DNA from: Pseudomonadota bacterium
GTDB taxonomy: Bacteria > Pseudomonadota > Gammaproteobacteria > Burkholderiales > Rhodocyclaceae
DNA length: 64,000 nt
Assembly: GCA_018262195.1 (NCBI GenBank)
Contig: JAGTRS010000001.1
Coordinates: 213,219 to 277,218 of the forward strand
Direction: 5' to 3'
The notes beneath the pieces are model-generated. The model did no database searches. It was not told the origin of the DNA and worked only from the letters and a program-made list of their open reading frames with translations. Both the position numbers and the translations under genes were made by a program. This document shows positions 17,269 through 25,006 of the stretch, one piece after another (position 1 is the first letter of the stretch; the number at the start of each line of letters is the position of its first letter).

Positions 17269-18462
17269 TCATCCTCCAATGGCGGTGGCCGGGTCGACAC
17301 GCAGGGCAGCCCGAATCGCCAGCGTGCTGGCCAGCGCACAAATGACCATCACCACGACAAAACCGCGCACTGCATCGCCTGGCTCGAGCAGAACATACTT
17401 GGGAAAGAATGGCGCCCATACCGTTGCCGAAACCTTGCCAACCAGAAAGCCGATAAGCCCCAGGCCCAGCGCCTGCTGAAGAATCATGCCGGCAATGGTC
17501 CGGTTACGCGTGCCTATCAACTTCAACACGGCAATCTCACGAATTTTGCCCAAGGTCATCGTGTAAATGATGAAAGCGACGATGGCCGCGCTGACCACCG
17601 CGAGAATGACCAGAAACATCGCGATTTGTTTGGCAGAAGTAGCAATCAGCTTGGACACCAGAATTTCTTCCATTTGAACCCGGGTGAAAGCCTGCAGATG
17701 CTTCCAGCGCCTGACTTCATTGGCGACCGTCTCGGGCTGGCTTCCTGGAGACACCTGAACCAGCACGGCATTGACGTTGCGATTCGCGTTCTGCGATGCC
17801 TGGATGGCCTCGAGCAGCCCCGGCACGCCCGGGCGATTCAACGTCGGATTGGCCGCTGTTCTGGCCCGCTCATTGAGGATGGCATCGTTGTCCTTCAGGA
17901 ACTGGGCTTCCTGAGCATCCTTGAGCGGAATGAAGACCATGGGGTCGCCGCCGGACGAAACCATGCGTTTGGTCAGGCCGACGACCCGGTAGTCGTGCCG
18001 ACGAATCCGAATGCTATCGCCCAGCTGGAACCCGGTTTTAATGTCAGCCACAGCTTCGTAATGGTTACGGGTAATGTGACGTCCGGCAATCAGGTAGCCG
18101 GGCTCTCCCGGCTGGCCCGGTTCGAAGCCAACGACCATGGCACGCACATCGGTATTGTCCAGACGAACCTGCATGGTCAGATACGTCACGTTGGCGGCAC
18201 GGGCCACGCCAGAGAGGCTGAGCAAGGAGCGGTACACGTCGTCATGGATGCTCGAGGACTCCGCATACGGCCCCTGCGTGTCCTGCTGCACAACCCACAG
18301 GTCAGCACCACTGTTATTGAGCAGCGCCTTGGCATCATCGACCATGCCGCGATACACGCCGGCCATGGTCAGCGTCACGCCAATCAGCAAGCCAAGACCG
18401 ATTCCGGTCAACACGAACTTCGACCAGGAATGCAGAATGTCGCGCCCGGCCAGACTTATCAC
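17269..18462 (-). CDS. FtsX/MacB-type ABC permease (DevC-like)
   Basis: 397 residues from a GTG that overlaps the stop of the adaptor gene (GTGA). One membrane helix near 15-38 is followed by a large periplasmic domain (about 45-270). Three more helices follow (about 280-305, 325-350, 360-385). This is the MacB_PCD plus FtsX layout. LKLIGTRNRTIAGMILQQ is the cytoplasmic coupling region. With the ATPase and HlyD-like adaptor it forms a DevBCA-type export pump. Substrate is not predictable from sequence. Confidence 0.88.
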   Translation of the reverse strand: MISLAGRDILHSWSKFVLTGIGLGLLIGVTLTMAGVYRGMVDDAKALLNNSGADLWVVQQDTQGPYAESSSIHDDVYRSLLSLSGVARAANVTYLTMQVRLDNTDVRAMVVGFEPGQPGEPGYLIAGRHITRNHYEAVADIKTGFQLGDSIRIRRHDYRVVGLTKRMVSSGGDPMVFIPLKDAQEAQFLKDNDAILNERARTAANPTLNRPGVPGLLEAIQASQNANRNVNAVLVQVSPGSQPETVANEVRRWKHLQAFTRVQMEEILVSKLIATSAKQIAMFLVILAVVSAAIVAFIIYTMTLGKIREIAVLKLIGTRNRTIAGMILQQALGLGLIGFLVGKVSATVWAPFFPKYVLLEPGDAVRGFVVVMVICALASTLAIRAALRVDPATAIGG

Positions 18463-19649
18463 TGGCGTTGTCCTGCCAGTTGTTCGACAATTTTGACGCG
18501 GCTACCTTCAGACAGCTCGCGCTCGCTGAAAACGATGATTTCGTCATCTGCGCCAAGTCCTTCCAGTACCTGCACCGAACCATCCAGGGTGCTGGTGCCT
18601 AGTTTGATGGCGACAAAGGCGGGCTTGCCATCGCGTAGTTTCCAGACACCAGAACCCTTAGGCGTTTGTTTGATGGCTGCATTGGGTAGCGTCAGGCCTG
18701 ATTGATTGGCTGCCGTTTGCACGGTCACCTCGGCCATCTCGCCAATACTGAGGCCAGGCCGAATCTGGTCGAAGGTAATCAGGGTGATGCGCTCCTCGGT
18801 CACGCTGTCACTGACCGGTTCAATCCTGACAACCTTGCCGGTTAAAAGCATTCCCGGATTGCTGCGCAGGGCAATGCTTGCGGCTTGTCCTTCAGCCAGC
18901 CCGCGGGACCGCCCCTGGTCCAGCCGGACCTTGACCCAGAGACTGCTGGGCTCTATCAACTTGAGCACCGACTGGCCGGCAATTACCGTCGAGCCGGCTT
19001 CCGCGTCACGACTGGTCAGCACGCCGTCAACGGGCGCGACCAAGAGCAGGTTATTCCGTTGCTGCCGCAAAGCATCCTGGTCAGCCTTCAGGCGGACGAC
19101 CTCCTGCCGGGCGCTTTGCAGGTTGGCTTCGCTTGCATCGACGGCTGCCTGAGCCGATGTCAGTTCCTGTTGTTTGCTTTCAACAGCGCTCGGGCTGACG
19201 AAATGTTTGTCGCCGAGGTCGCGGTAGCGCTTTGCATTCAAGCCGGCAACCGTCTGGCGGGCCAGAACATCCTTGCGCTGAGCGTCAGCCGCCAAAACCG
19301 CGCTGGATGCCCGGGCGTATGAGGCTTCAAGTGAACGCAGTCGTTCGTCCAGGTCGACTGGGTCGATTTCTGCCAGCAGTTGCCCGGCCTTGACCTGTTC
19401 ACCCACATCGACATGAACTGCTTTGATGCGGCCAGCAGCGGTTGGGCCAATAAAATAGCTGCGTCGCGCTTCGACCGTGCCAATACCGAACAGGGATGAC
19501 GACAGGCTCCCGGTTTCGACCCGAGTGATGGTGACCTTGGTTGGCGCCAGTGGGCCTGACCGGGCGACGACAAAACCAAATCCGAGCAGAAGAAGCACGG
19601 CAAAAGCCACCAGGCCAAACTTGCGGCTGAGAAAACCATTTAGTTTCAT
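18459..19649 (-). CDS. membrane-fusion (HlyD/DevB-type) periplasmic adaptor
   Basis: 396 residues. An N-terminal membrane anchor (about 10-30) is followed by a lipoyl-type segment (IKAVHVDVGEQVKAGQLLAEI), a long coiled-coil hairpin (about 95-190, rich in Ala/Gln/Arg) and the second lipoyl half (LLVAPVDGVLTSRDAEAGSTVIAG). Beta-barrel and membrane-proximal domains complete the protein. This links the ABC permease to an outer-membrane channel, which is not encoded here. The ATG overlaps the tetR stop (ATGA), so all four genes are translationally coupled. Confidence 0.9.
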   Translation of the reverse strand: MKLNGFLSRKFGLVAFAVLLLLGFGFVVARSGPLAPTKVTITRVETGSLSSSLFGIGTVEARRSYFIGPTAAGRIKAVHVDVGEQVKAGQLLAEIDPVDLDERLRSLEASYARASSAVLAADAQRKDVLARQTVAGLNAKRYRDLGDKHFVSPSAVESKQQELTSAQAAVDASEANLQSARQEVVRLKADQDALRQQRNNLLLVAPVDGVLTSRDAEAGSTVIAGQSVLKLIEPSSLWVKVRLDQGRSRGLAEGQAASIALRSNPGMLLTGKVVRIEPVSDSVTEERITLITFDQIRPGLSIGEMAEVTVQTAANQSGLTLPNAAIKQTPKGSGVWKLRDGKPAFVAIKLGTSTLDGSVQVLEGLGADDEIIVFSERELSEGSRVKIVEQLAGQRQ

Positions 19650-20251
19650 GACTTGACCCCAAGGGCGGCAAGATAAAGGTCCAGAACGCCGACCGCCTGT
19701 AGCTCCATCTGCTCAGTGTGTCCGCTGAGCATGGATTGAATGACCAAGCCCTGAATGGCCCCAAGGAACAGGGCTGCCGCCGCTGCGCAATCGGCATCGG
19801 CGCGAATCAACTTCGCCTCAATAGCCGCGGCCAGGGTTTGGGAAAGGGTTTGCCGATAGCGCTGCATGATTTGCTGAACCCGCTGCTTGACGGGGGATGA
19901 AGCAGGTTGCTGAAGCTCGCCAAAAATGAGGCGAGGCGCTCCGGGGTGTGCTTTGGCAAAGCCGACGTGAGCCATGAACATGGCCTTGAGGGCAGTCAGC
20001 GCATCAGGGGAGCGCTCCTTGGCAGCCAGTAGTTCGAACATCAAATGCTCATCTATCCATTCGACCACGGCCAGGCGGATAGCTTCCTTGGTGGCGAAGT
20101 GCCGAAAAAGTGCTCCCTGACTAACCCCCATGGCTTTGGCAATGTCCGTAGTCGTTATTTCAGCAGGGCTGCGCTCGGCCGAGAGCCGAACCATGGTGGC
20201 GATGATTTCTGCCTGGCGTGACTCGGTGGATTGACGAGGGTTGATAGACAT
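19646..20251 (-). CDS. TetR-family repressor of the ABC export operon
   Basis: 201 residues from ATG 20251 (a GTG two codons upstream is less likely). The N-terminal helix-turn-helix is ITTTDIAKAMGVSQGALFRHFATKEAIRLA (about 35-65), then an all-helical ligand domain. It is the first gene of the operon it probably controls, and a perfect palindrome lies 9 bp before its ATG. The inducer is presumably a compound handled by the pump. Confidence 0.92.
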   Translation of the reverse strand: MSINPRQSTESRQAEIIATMVRLSAERSPAEITTTDIAKAMGVSQGALFRHFATKEAIRLAVVEWIDEHLMFELLAAKERSPDALTALKAMFMAHVGFAKAHPGAPRLIFGELQQPASSPVKQRVQQIMQRYRQTLSQTLAAAIEAKLIRADADCAAAAALFLGAIQGLVIQSMLSGHTEQMELQAVGVLDLYLAALGVKS

Positions 20252-20259
20252 GGGCACTT

Positions 20260-20279
20260 GTAAGTATTAAATTACTTAC
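20260..20279. promoter_or_regulatory. TetR-type operator palindrome
   Basis: GTAAGTA - 6 bp - TACTTAC, perfect arms, 9-28 bp upstream of the tetR start. The size and symmetry fit a dimer of a TetR repressor, so autoregulation of the whole export operon is likely. Confidence 0.75.
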
Positions 20280-20442
20280 CAGTATAAGCGTCTAATTCAT
20301 ATTTTCCTAATATGCTTCACGTAGCGTGCAACCCAAGGTGACCTATCGCTTACCTGGATTTGTTGACATGGCACCAGCGCATCAAGCTAATTCAAGAGTG
20401 CACGTCAAAGTGTTACCAGAAAATCGTACGCCAGTTCCAGTT

Positions 20443-20456
20443 TTGATTCAAATCAA
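20443..20456. promoter_or_regulatory. FNR/DNR-type binding site
   Basis: TTGAT-4-ATCAA, an exact match to the FNR/ANR/DNR consensus, centred about 45 bp upstream of the start of the Crp/Fnr-family gene at 20495. It implies control of that gene by oxygen or nitric oxide sensing, or autoregulation. Confidence 0.8.
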
Positions 20457-20494
20457 ACTATGATGGGCGCATTGTCATTTGCCTCGGGACGAAT

Positions 20495-21196
20495 ATGCGC
20501 GACCACAAGTCAATCAGCATCGAAAACCACCTGGCTCACTTGCCCCTGTTTGCTGGCATGGCTACCAGCGATATCGAACACATTGCCAGTTGCTCCAAGC
20601 TTATCCACGCGCAAAAAGGCGATGTACTCTTTCGTGCCGGAGATGCTTGTACGGGCTTTCATCTTCTGGTTTTCGGCCAGGTCAAACTAGCATTCACATC
20701 ATCTCAGGGCAACGAGAAGATTGTGGAAATAATTCAGCAGGGTCAAAGCTTTGGCGAAGCCATTATGTTTTTGGACCGGACCTACATTGTCTTTGCTCAA
20801 GCGCTGCAGGATTCGATGCTGATTCATGTCCCCAAGGCAGCCATCATGAATGAGTTGGAACACGACTACGAATTCACTAAGAAGATGTTGGCCGGGCTGG
20901 CAAAACGCACTCACGACTTGATGACGGACGTCGAAGGCTACTCGTTGCAGTCAGCCAAGCAGAGAATTATCGGATATTTGATGATAGATGTGCCTCAGGC
21001 AGCAATAGACTCAGACCAACTGGAGTTTGAGCTCACAGTGGGCAAAGGGGTCATTGCCTCACGCCTCAACATCACTCAGGAACACTTCTCCAGGGTTTTG
21101 CACGACCTGTCGGATAGCGGGCTGCTCGAGGTACATGGCAAGAAAATTCGGATTCCGAGCGTGTCCAAACTCCTCAAAACTCAAGACAATCCGTAG
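20495..21196 (+). CDS. Crp/Fnr-family regulator, DNR-like
   Basis: 233 residues: cyclic-nucleotide-binding-type beta-roll (about 15-130, LPLFAGMATSDIEHIASCS; GQSFGEAIMF), dimerisation helix (about 130-160) and winged helix (about 165-225, GVIASRLNITQEHFSRVLHDLSDSGLL). The N-terminus lacks the four-Cys cluster of FNR, which places it with heme-using DNR or non-FeS members; DNR proteins sense nitric oxide. The recognition-helix sequence (E-x2-SR) fits binding of TTGAT-N4-ATCAA, and such a box precedes the gene. No denitrification genes are in the window apart from the DnrO-like gene at 15.9 kb. Confidence 0.85.
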   Translation: MRDHKSISIENHLAHLPLFAGMATSDIEHIASCSKLIHAQKGDVLFRAGDACTGFHLLVFGQVKLAFTSSQGNEKIVEIIQQGQSFGEAIMFLDRTYIVFAQALQDSMLIHVPKAAIMNELEHDYEFTKKMLAGLAKRTHDLMTDVEGYSLQSAKQRIIGYLMIDVPQAAIDSDQLEFELTVGKGVIASRLNITQEHFSRVLHDLSDSGLLEVHGKKIRIPSVSKLLKTQDNP

Positions 21197-21804
21197 CGGT
21201 GAGAGCATCGTTAGTAACGACTGAAGGCTCTTCAGCGTCGAGGACTGGCCATCGTACGGCAACTAATTGGTGTCCGTTAGGTGAGCGGACCCGGAACTGC
21301 CGGTGAGCTATGTACGGTGGGGTGACTGCCTCAAGCAAACAACGGACATCGTCCTACCCCGTTAAGACGGTGGCAGCGCAAAGAGAATTAGGCTACGTCG
21401 ATTCATCGCACTAATTGTAGCTGTCTAGCCAAGCTTGAATAACTGGTCTGTACTTGATTGCAGCCGTGCTGTCTGAGAAGTGTAACCAGCTGAAATGGGT
21501 CGCCAGCACTCGGTGATGGCTGGCCGCTTACGGGAAGCGGAATTTCATTGACCGCTTTCCGGCGATGAATTCGAAGCGAGAACTGTCGCAATCCGACCCT
21601 TTGCGGTCGGTCAGCTTTTCCTATAGCCGCCGTTCGACTGACCCCAATCACTTCGCAATGGAATGCTCCGAAGCGGCCTTTGGCGACCCACCCAATCGGC
21701 CAGATGCTGACCTTCGCATTCACTAATTCCATAGCCCGTAAACTGCTGCATAACTCCCTTCAACAAGCTCAACATTGGGCTTTGTTTGCTTACCAGTAAC
21801 GAAC
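21197..21804. other. 608-bp non-coding gap
   Basis: No frame here looks like a protein. Positions 21494-21590 (possibly to 21640) are the inverted third copy of repeat family A. The segment 21240-21400 has a similar mixed, stop-rich composition but no partner that I could identify in the window. Confidence 0.55.
21494..21590 (-). repeat. dispersed non-coding repeat family A, copy 3 (inverted)
   Basis: On the minus strand it shares GGAAAGCGGTCA, a TGAAATTCCGCTTC segment, TCACCGAGTGCTGGCGACCC with copy 2 (24769-24877), at lower identity than copies 1 and 2 share. The similarity may extend to about 21640. Confidence 0.65.
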
Positions 21805-24033
21805 TCAACTGAATTCACTGTTCGTAGCGCATTCGTGGCCAGATTGGAAACGGGCTGTAATCCAGAATCGACTACCTTTATTGGGTTCGCTTTCCCCTCC
21901 AATTTGACCACCCATAAGCTTGGCTAGCTCTCGTACGTTTGCCAATCCGAGGCCCAGACCGCCGTAGTTTCTGGCTACCTTGTCATCCAATTGGCGGAAC
22001 CGCTGCGACTCTGAGAGTAGCTCCTTGAGTTCATCTGCGGAGATACCAATCCCTGTATCAGACACTTCAAAACGAATCAGCAATCCATCAGCACTCTTCG
22101 ATAGCAGCTTAGTCGATAGGGAAATTTCGCCTGATTCGGTGAATTTGATGGCGTTGTCGAGTAGGTTATAGAGCGCTTGCGACACGCGAACCGGTGCGCC
22201 AAATAAAAACTCAGGTACTTCAGGGGCCACGCTGAGAACAATTGGCAACTGCTTTGCCTCCGCGCGGAGCGATAGCATCAGCCGGACTTCTTCCAGTAAT
22301 TGGCTCGGCGAAAAAGCTGCATTTTCCAGCTTCATTCGCCCTGCGGCAATGTGGGTTAAATCGAGAATTTCTGACACCATTCGCATCAAATCGCTGGATG
22401 CATTGTGCATGATGGTTAGCCAGTGCCGTTGCTTAGGGTCCATTGCTCCCCTCGATACAATGTCGCCAGCTGCCATGATATGGTTAAGCGGGGTCCGTAA
22501 TTCGTGGGATATAGTGCGCATAAAAGCATCTTTGGCACGCGTGGCCACCTCTGCGTCGACTGCACGCTTTTCAAGTTGTATATTCAATAGTTCAACTTGC
22601 TGCGCCCTCTCCGCCAGAAGCGATTCTGCATGTTTGCGGTCCGTAATGTCAGTAACGACCCCCTCCATATGTCCTACCCTGCCATCGTCGTCACAGAAGA
22701 ACCGGCCTTGGGAAGCAATCCAGCGGATGCTGCCATCTGCGGTGACCGTCCTGTACTGGATATTAAGGTCCCGCATTTCCGCCAATGCGTGGCAAACCGC
22801 AGTTTTTGCTGCCTCTTGGTCGTCCGGATGTAGGCTGGCAAACCAGAATTCGTAGCTGGGTTCAATACTGCTATCGATGCGCATAACGCGGCGGTAGGTA
22901 TCCGTCCAGGTAATTTTTCCTGTCGGCAAATCCCAGTGATAGGCCCCCATGCCAGCGCCATCAAGTGCAAGCGACAGCCGCTCTGCCATGGTCTTGATTT
23001 CCGCATCGGCCATTCTATGCTCTGCCAGTTTCTCAGCAGCAAGTTCGGCAAATGCCCTCTGGCGGCGTTGATAGAGGGTTAATAACAGAACAGAAATTGC
23101 AGCGAAACCTAGGAATAAGACAACGCGCAATGCCAGCTCATTTCGCCAAGGAGCGTACAAAGCTTTTTTATCCAATAAAGCGGAAAACACGAGAGGCTTG
23201 TCGACTTGGGAAGAGTCAGGTCTGACTTGTATCATCTGTCCAAGCAGTTCTTTCCTCGTAACGCTGGAGGCACTATCAAGAAACAAGGCCTGCTCCCCTG
23301 TGTTGACGAACTGGGTGAAAAGTGAATTCGGATGCTGGCTCAGGTCTTTGCCTGTTAAACCATCTGGGTCCGGTAGTCTTAAGATTACTTCGCCATCTCC
23401 ATGAATTAGCGTCGCGCTCATATCTTTCGTGTAGAGCACTGAGCGCATCAGGGTTTCGAAATGCGCTGGGTCGAGTATGGCTAAGACATAGCCGTTAAAC
23501 TTTCCATTTGCATTGGGAATCATTTTTCCCACGCTGATGACACGTACATTCAGCGGAGAAATATACGCCCGAGAAATGTGAAGAATATTGGGGTTCTCAG
23601 CGGTTCGAATTGTTTTGTAACGCTCCGAGTCTCGAAACTCTTGGCCAATGAGCTCAGCGCGGTTACTAGCGATGACTTCTCCATCGCTATTCACGACGAC
23701 AAGTGTTCGCAGTCCAGTCATCGAGGCTGCCAATATCTTTAGCTGGCGGCTTATGTGTTTCACTCCTGCCGGTTGAATGATTCGTTCGGATACGTCTTCC
23801 CGAATTGCATCAATCGCATTGCTAGTCGCTTGGAGTTGCCGACTTAAGCTGTCCTTTACTATTTGAGCTTGGTATGTGAGATGTGATTTCGCTTCAAGAC
23901 GGATATTTTGATAATCGAAGTACAAGTCGTACCCAATGGTGACCGCGATGGCCAACAGCATTAGAACAAGTCCAGTCCAAGGCGCACGTGGGCGGACATA
24001 GCTAATAGTGGGTAACGTGTGTTGCTCTAGCAT
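21805..24033 (-). CDS. Cache-PAS sensor histidine kinase
   Basis: 742 residues. A membrane helix (about 20-40) precedes a double-Cache periplasmic sensor (about 45-310, TLVVVNSDGEVIASNRAELIG; GYVLAILDPAHFETLM). A second helix (about 315-335) leads to a PAS domain with PAC (about 355-480, GAYHWDLPTGKITW). HisKA carries the phospho-His in FMRTISHELRTPLNH, and HATPase_c has N, G1 and G2 boxes (LLDNAIKFTE, DTGIGIS, GGLGLGL). There is no receiver domain and no response regulator nearby, so the output partner is elsewhere. The sensor half closely resembles that of the diguanylate cyclase at 25-27 kb. Confidence 0.92.
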   Translation of the reverse strand: MLEQHTLPTISYVRPRAPWTGLVLMLLAIAVTIGYDLYFDYQNIRLEAKSHLTYQAQIVKDSLSRQLQATSNAIDAIREDVSERIIQPAGVKHISRQLKILAASMTGLRTLVVVNSDGEVIASNRAELIGQEFRDSERYKTIRTAENPNILHISRAYISPLNVRVISVGKMIPNANGKFNGYVLAILDPAHFETLMRSVLYTKDMSATLIHGDGEVILRLPDPDGLTGKDLSQHPNSLFTQFVNTGEQALFLDSASSVTRKELLGQMIQVRPDSSQVDKPLVFSALLDKKALYAPWRNELALRVVLFLGFAAISVLLLTLYQRRQRAFAELAAEKLAEHRMADAEIKTMAERLSLALDGAGMGAYHWDLPTGKITWTDTYRRVMRIDSSIEPSYEFWFASLHPDDQEAAKTAVCHALAEMRDLNIQYRTVTADGSIRWIASQGRFFCDDDGRVGHMEGVVTDITDRKHAESLLAERAQQVELLNIQLEKRAVDAEVATRAKDAFMRTISHELRTPLNHIMAAGDIVSRGAMDPKQRHWLTIMHNASSDLMRMVSEILDLTHIAAGRMKLENAAFSPSQLLEEVRLMLSLRAEAKQLPIVLSVAPEVPEFLFGAPVRVSQALYNLLDNAIKFTESGEISLSTKLLSKSADGLLIRFEVSDTGIGISADELKELLSESQRFRQLDDKVARNYGGLGLGLANVRELAKLMGGQIGGESEPNKGSRFWITARFQSGHECATNSEFS

Positions 24034-24200
24034 CGTCGTCCATCACTTTTTAGGTGCTACATGAAATGACATTCGGTGAGGTGCGACTTGACTCATACCG
24101 GCAGATACTGAACTCAGATTGCACTTAATTTTTGCGACGCAATATATCATTCGGCCTACTATTTGCATATACAACCATTGACGTATTCCAGCTGCCGTTC

Positions 24201-24641
24201 ATGAAATTGAGTACCCCTATTCCTGCAAATTGCACCCATTTCAAAATTCGACGTTTGATGCGGGCCGTGAGCAAGGGCTATGACCGCGAGTTGGCCAAGG
24301 TCGGGCTGGTCACTACCCAATTTTCGCTGCTCACGGTGATTGCGCTTCGTGGCCCCTTACCGCTAGGGGTTCTTGCGACAAGGGTTGGATTGAACGCATC
24401 AACACTGACCCGTAATCTGAAACCACTTCTAAAAGCGGGCTGGGTGCAACTTGAGACTGCCGGTGATGCCCGACGGCGAATTGCACGCATCACTATCGAA
24501 GGAGCAGCGATGCAGACTGCGGCTGAGCCCTATTGGCGAACTGCGCAACTTGAGTTGGATGCAATGCTTGGTCCGATTCTCAACGAAGGCCTTCATGAAG
24601 TATTGGATGCGGCTCTGAACAAGCTACTTACGATTGATTGA
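24201..24641 (+). CDS. MarR-family transcriptional regulator
   Basis: 146 residues from MKLSTPIPANCTHFKIRRLM; the longer frame from 24132 has no better ribosome site. Winged helix about residues 55-105: LGVLATRVGLNASTLTRNLKPLLKAGWV, then the wing LETAGDARRRIARITIEG. Dimer helices lie at both ends. It sits between two Cache sensors, divergent from the histidine kinase. MarR proteins usually respond to phenolic or oxidant signals. Its target is unknown, and no clear dyad was recognised upstream. Confidence 0.88.
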   Translation: MKLSTPIPANCTHFKIRRLMRAVSKGYDRELAKVGLVTTQFSLLTVIALRGPLPLGVLATRVGLNASTLTRNLKPLLKAGWVQLETAGDARRRIARITIEGAAMQTAAEPYWRTAQLELDAMLGPILNEGLHEVLDAALNKLLTID

Positions 24642-25006
24642 GTAGCGCCGCCCTTGTGGAATTGACAGTGATGAAGTTACACCAATTTGCAATATTTTCT
24701 TCCACGGCACATCAGCACGGACTCCCGAAGTATTCACCTATAAGGAAACCGCTTAACGGCCGCTTTGGGTCGGGACACGGCAGCCCACTTTTCAACTTCG
24801 CTGCCTGAAAGCGGATGTTGAAGTTTCGCTTCTCCGAAGCAGACGCTCGTCACGGAGTGCTGGCGACCCACTGCTGACCTTGGTTCCGACTAATACAGTC
24901 AGTCCGCTTCACTTCCAATTGCAGCCCTTGCCGAGCATCATTCATGCTGTAAGAAGAGAAACACAGTTGGCGACAAGGTCTCCGGTCAACTCATGCAGTT
25001 ACGTAC
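24642..25006. other. 365-bp gap between convergent genes, with repeat copy
   Basis: The gap between the end of the MarR gene and the end of the diguanylate cyclase contains family A repeat copy 2 (24769-24877). No protein-like frame or RNA structure stands out in the rest. Confidence 0.6.
24769..24877 (+). repeat. dispersed non-coding repeat family A, copy 2
   Basis: Best-preserved copy, containing GGGTCGGGACACGGCAGCCC, a TTCAACTTCGCTG segment and GTGCTGGCGACCCACTGCTG. It pairs with copies at 3298-3405 and 21494-21590. Its left flank (CGGCCGCTTTGGGTCGG) resembles the right end of family B (CGGCAGCTTTGGGTCGG), so the two families may be parts of a larger ancestral unit. Confidence 0.8.
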
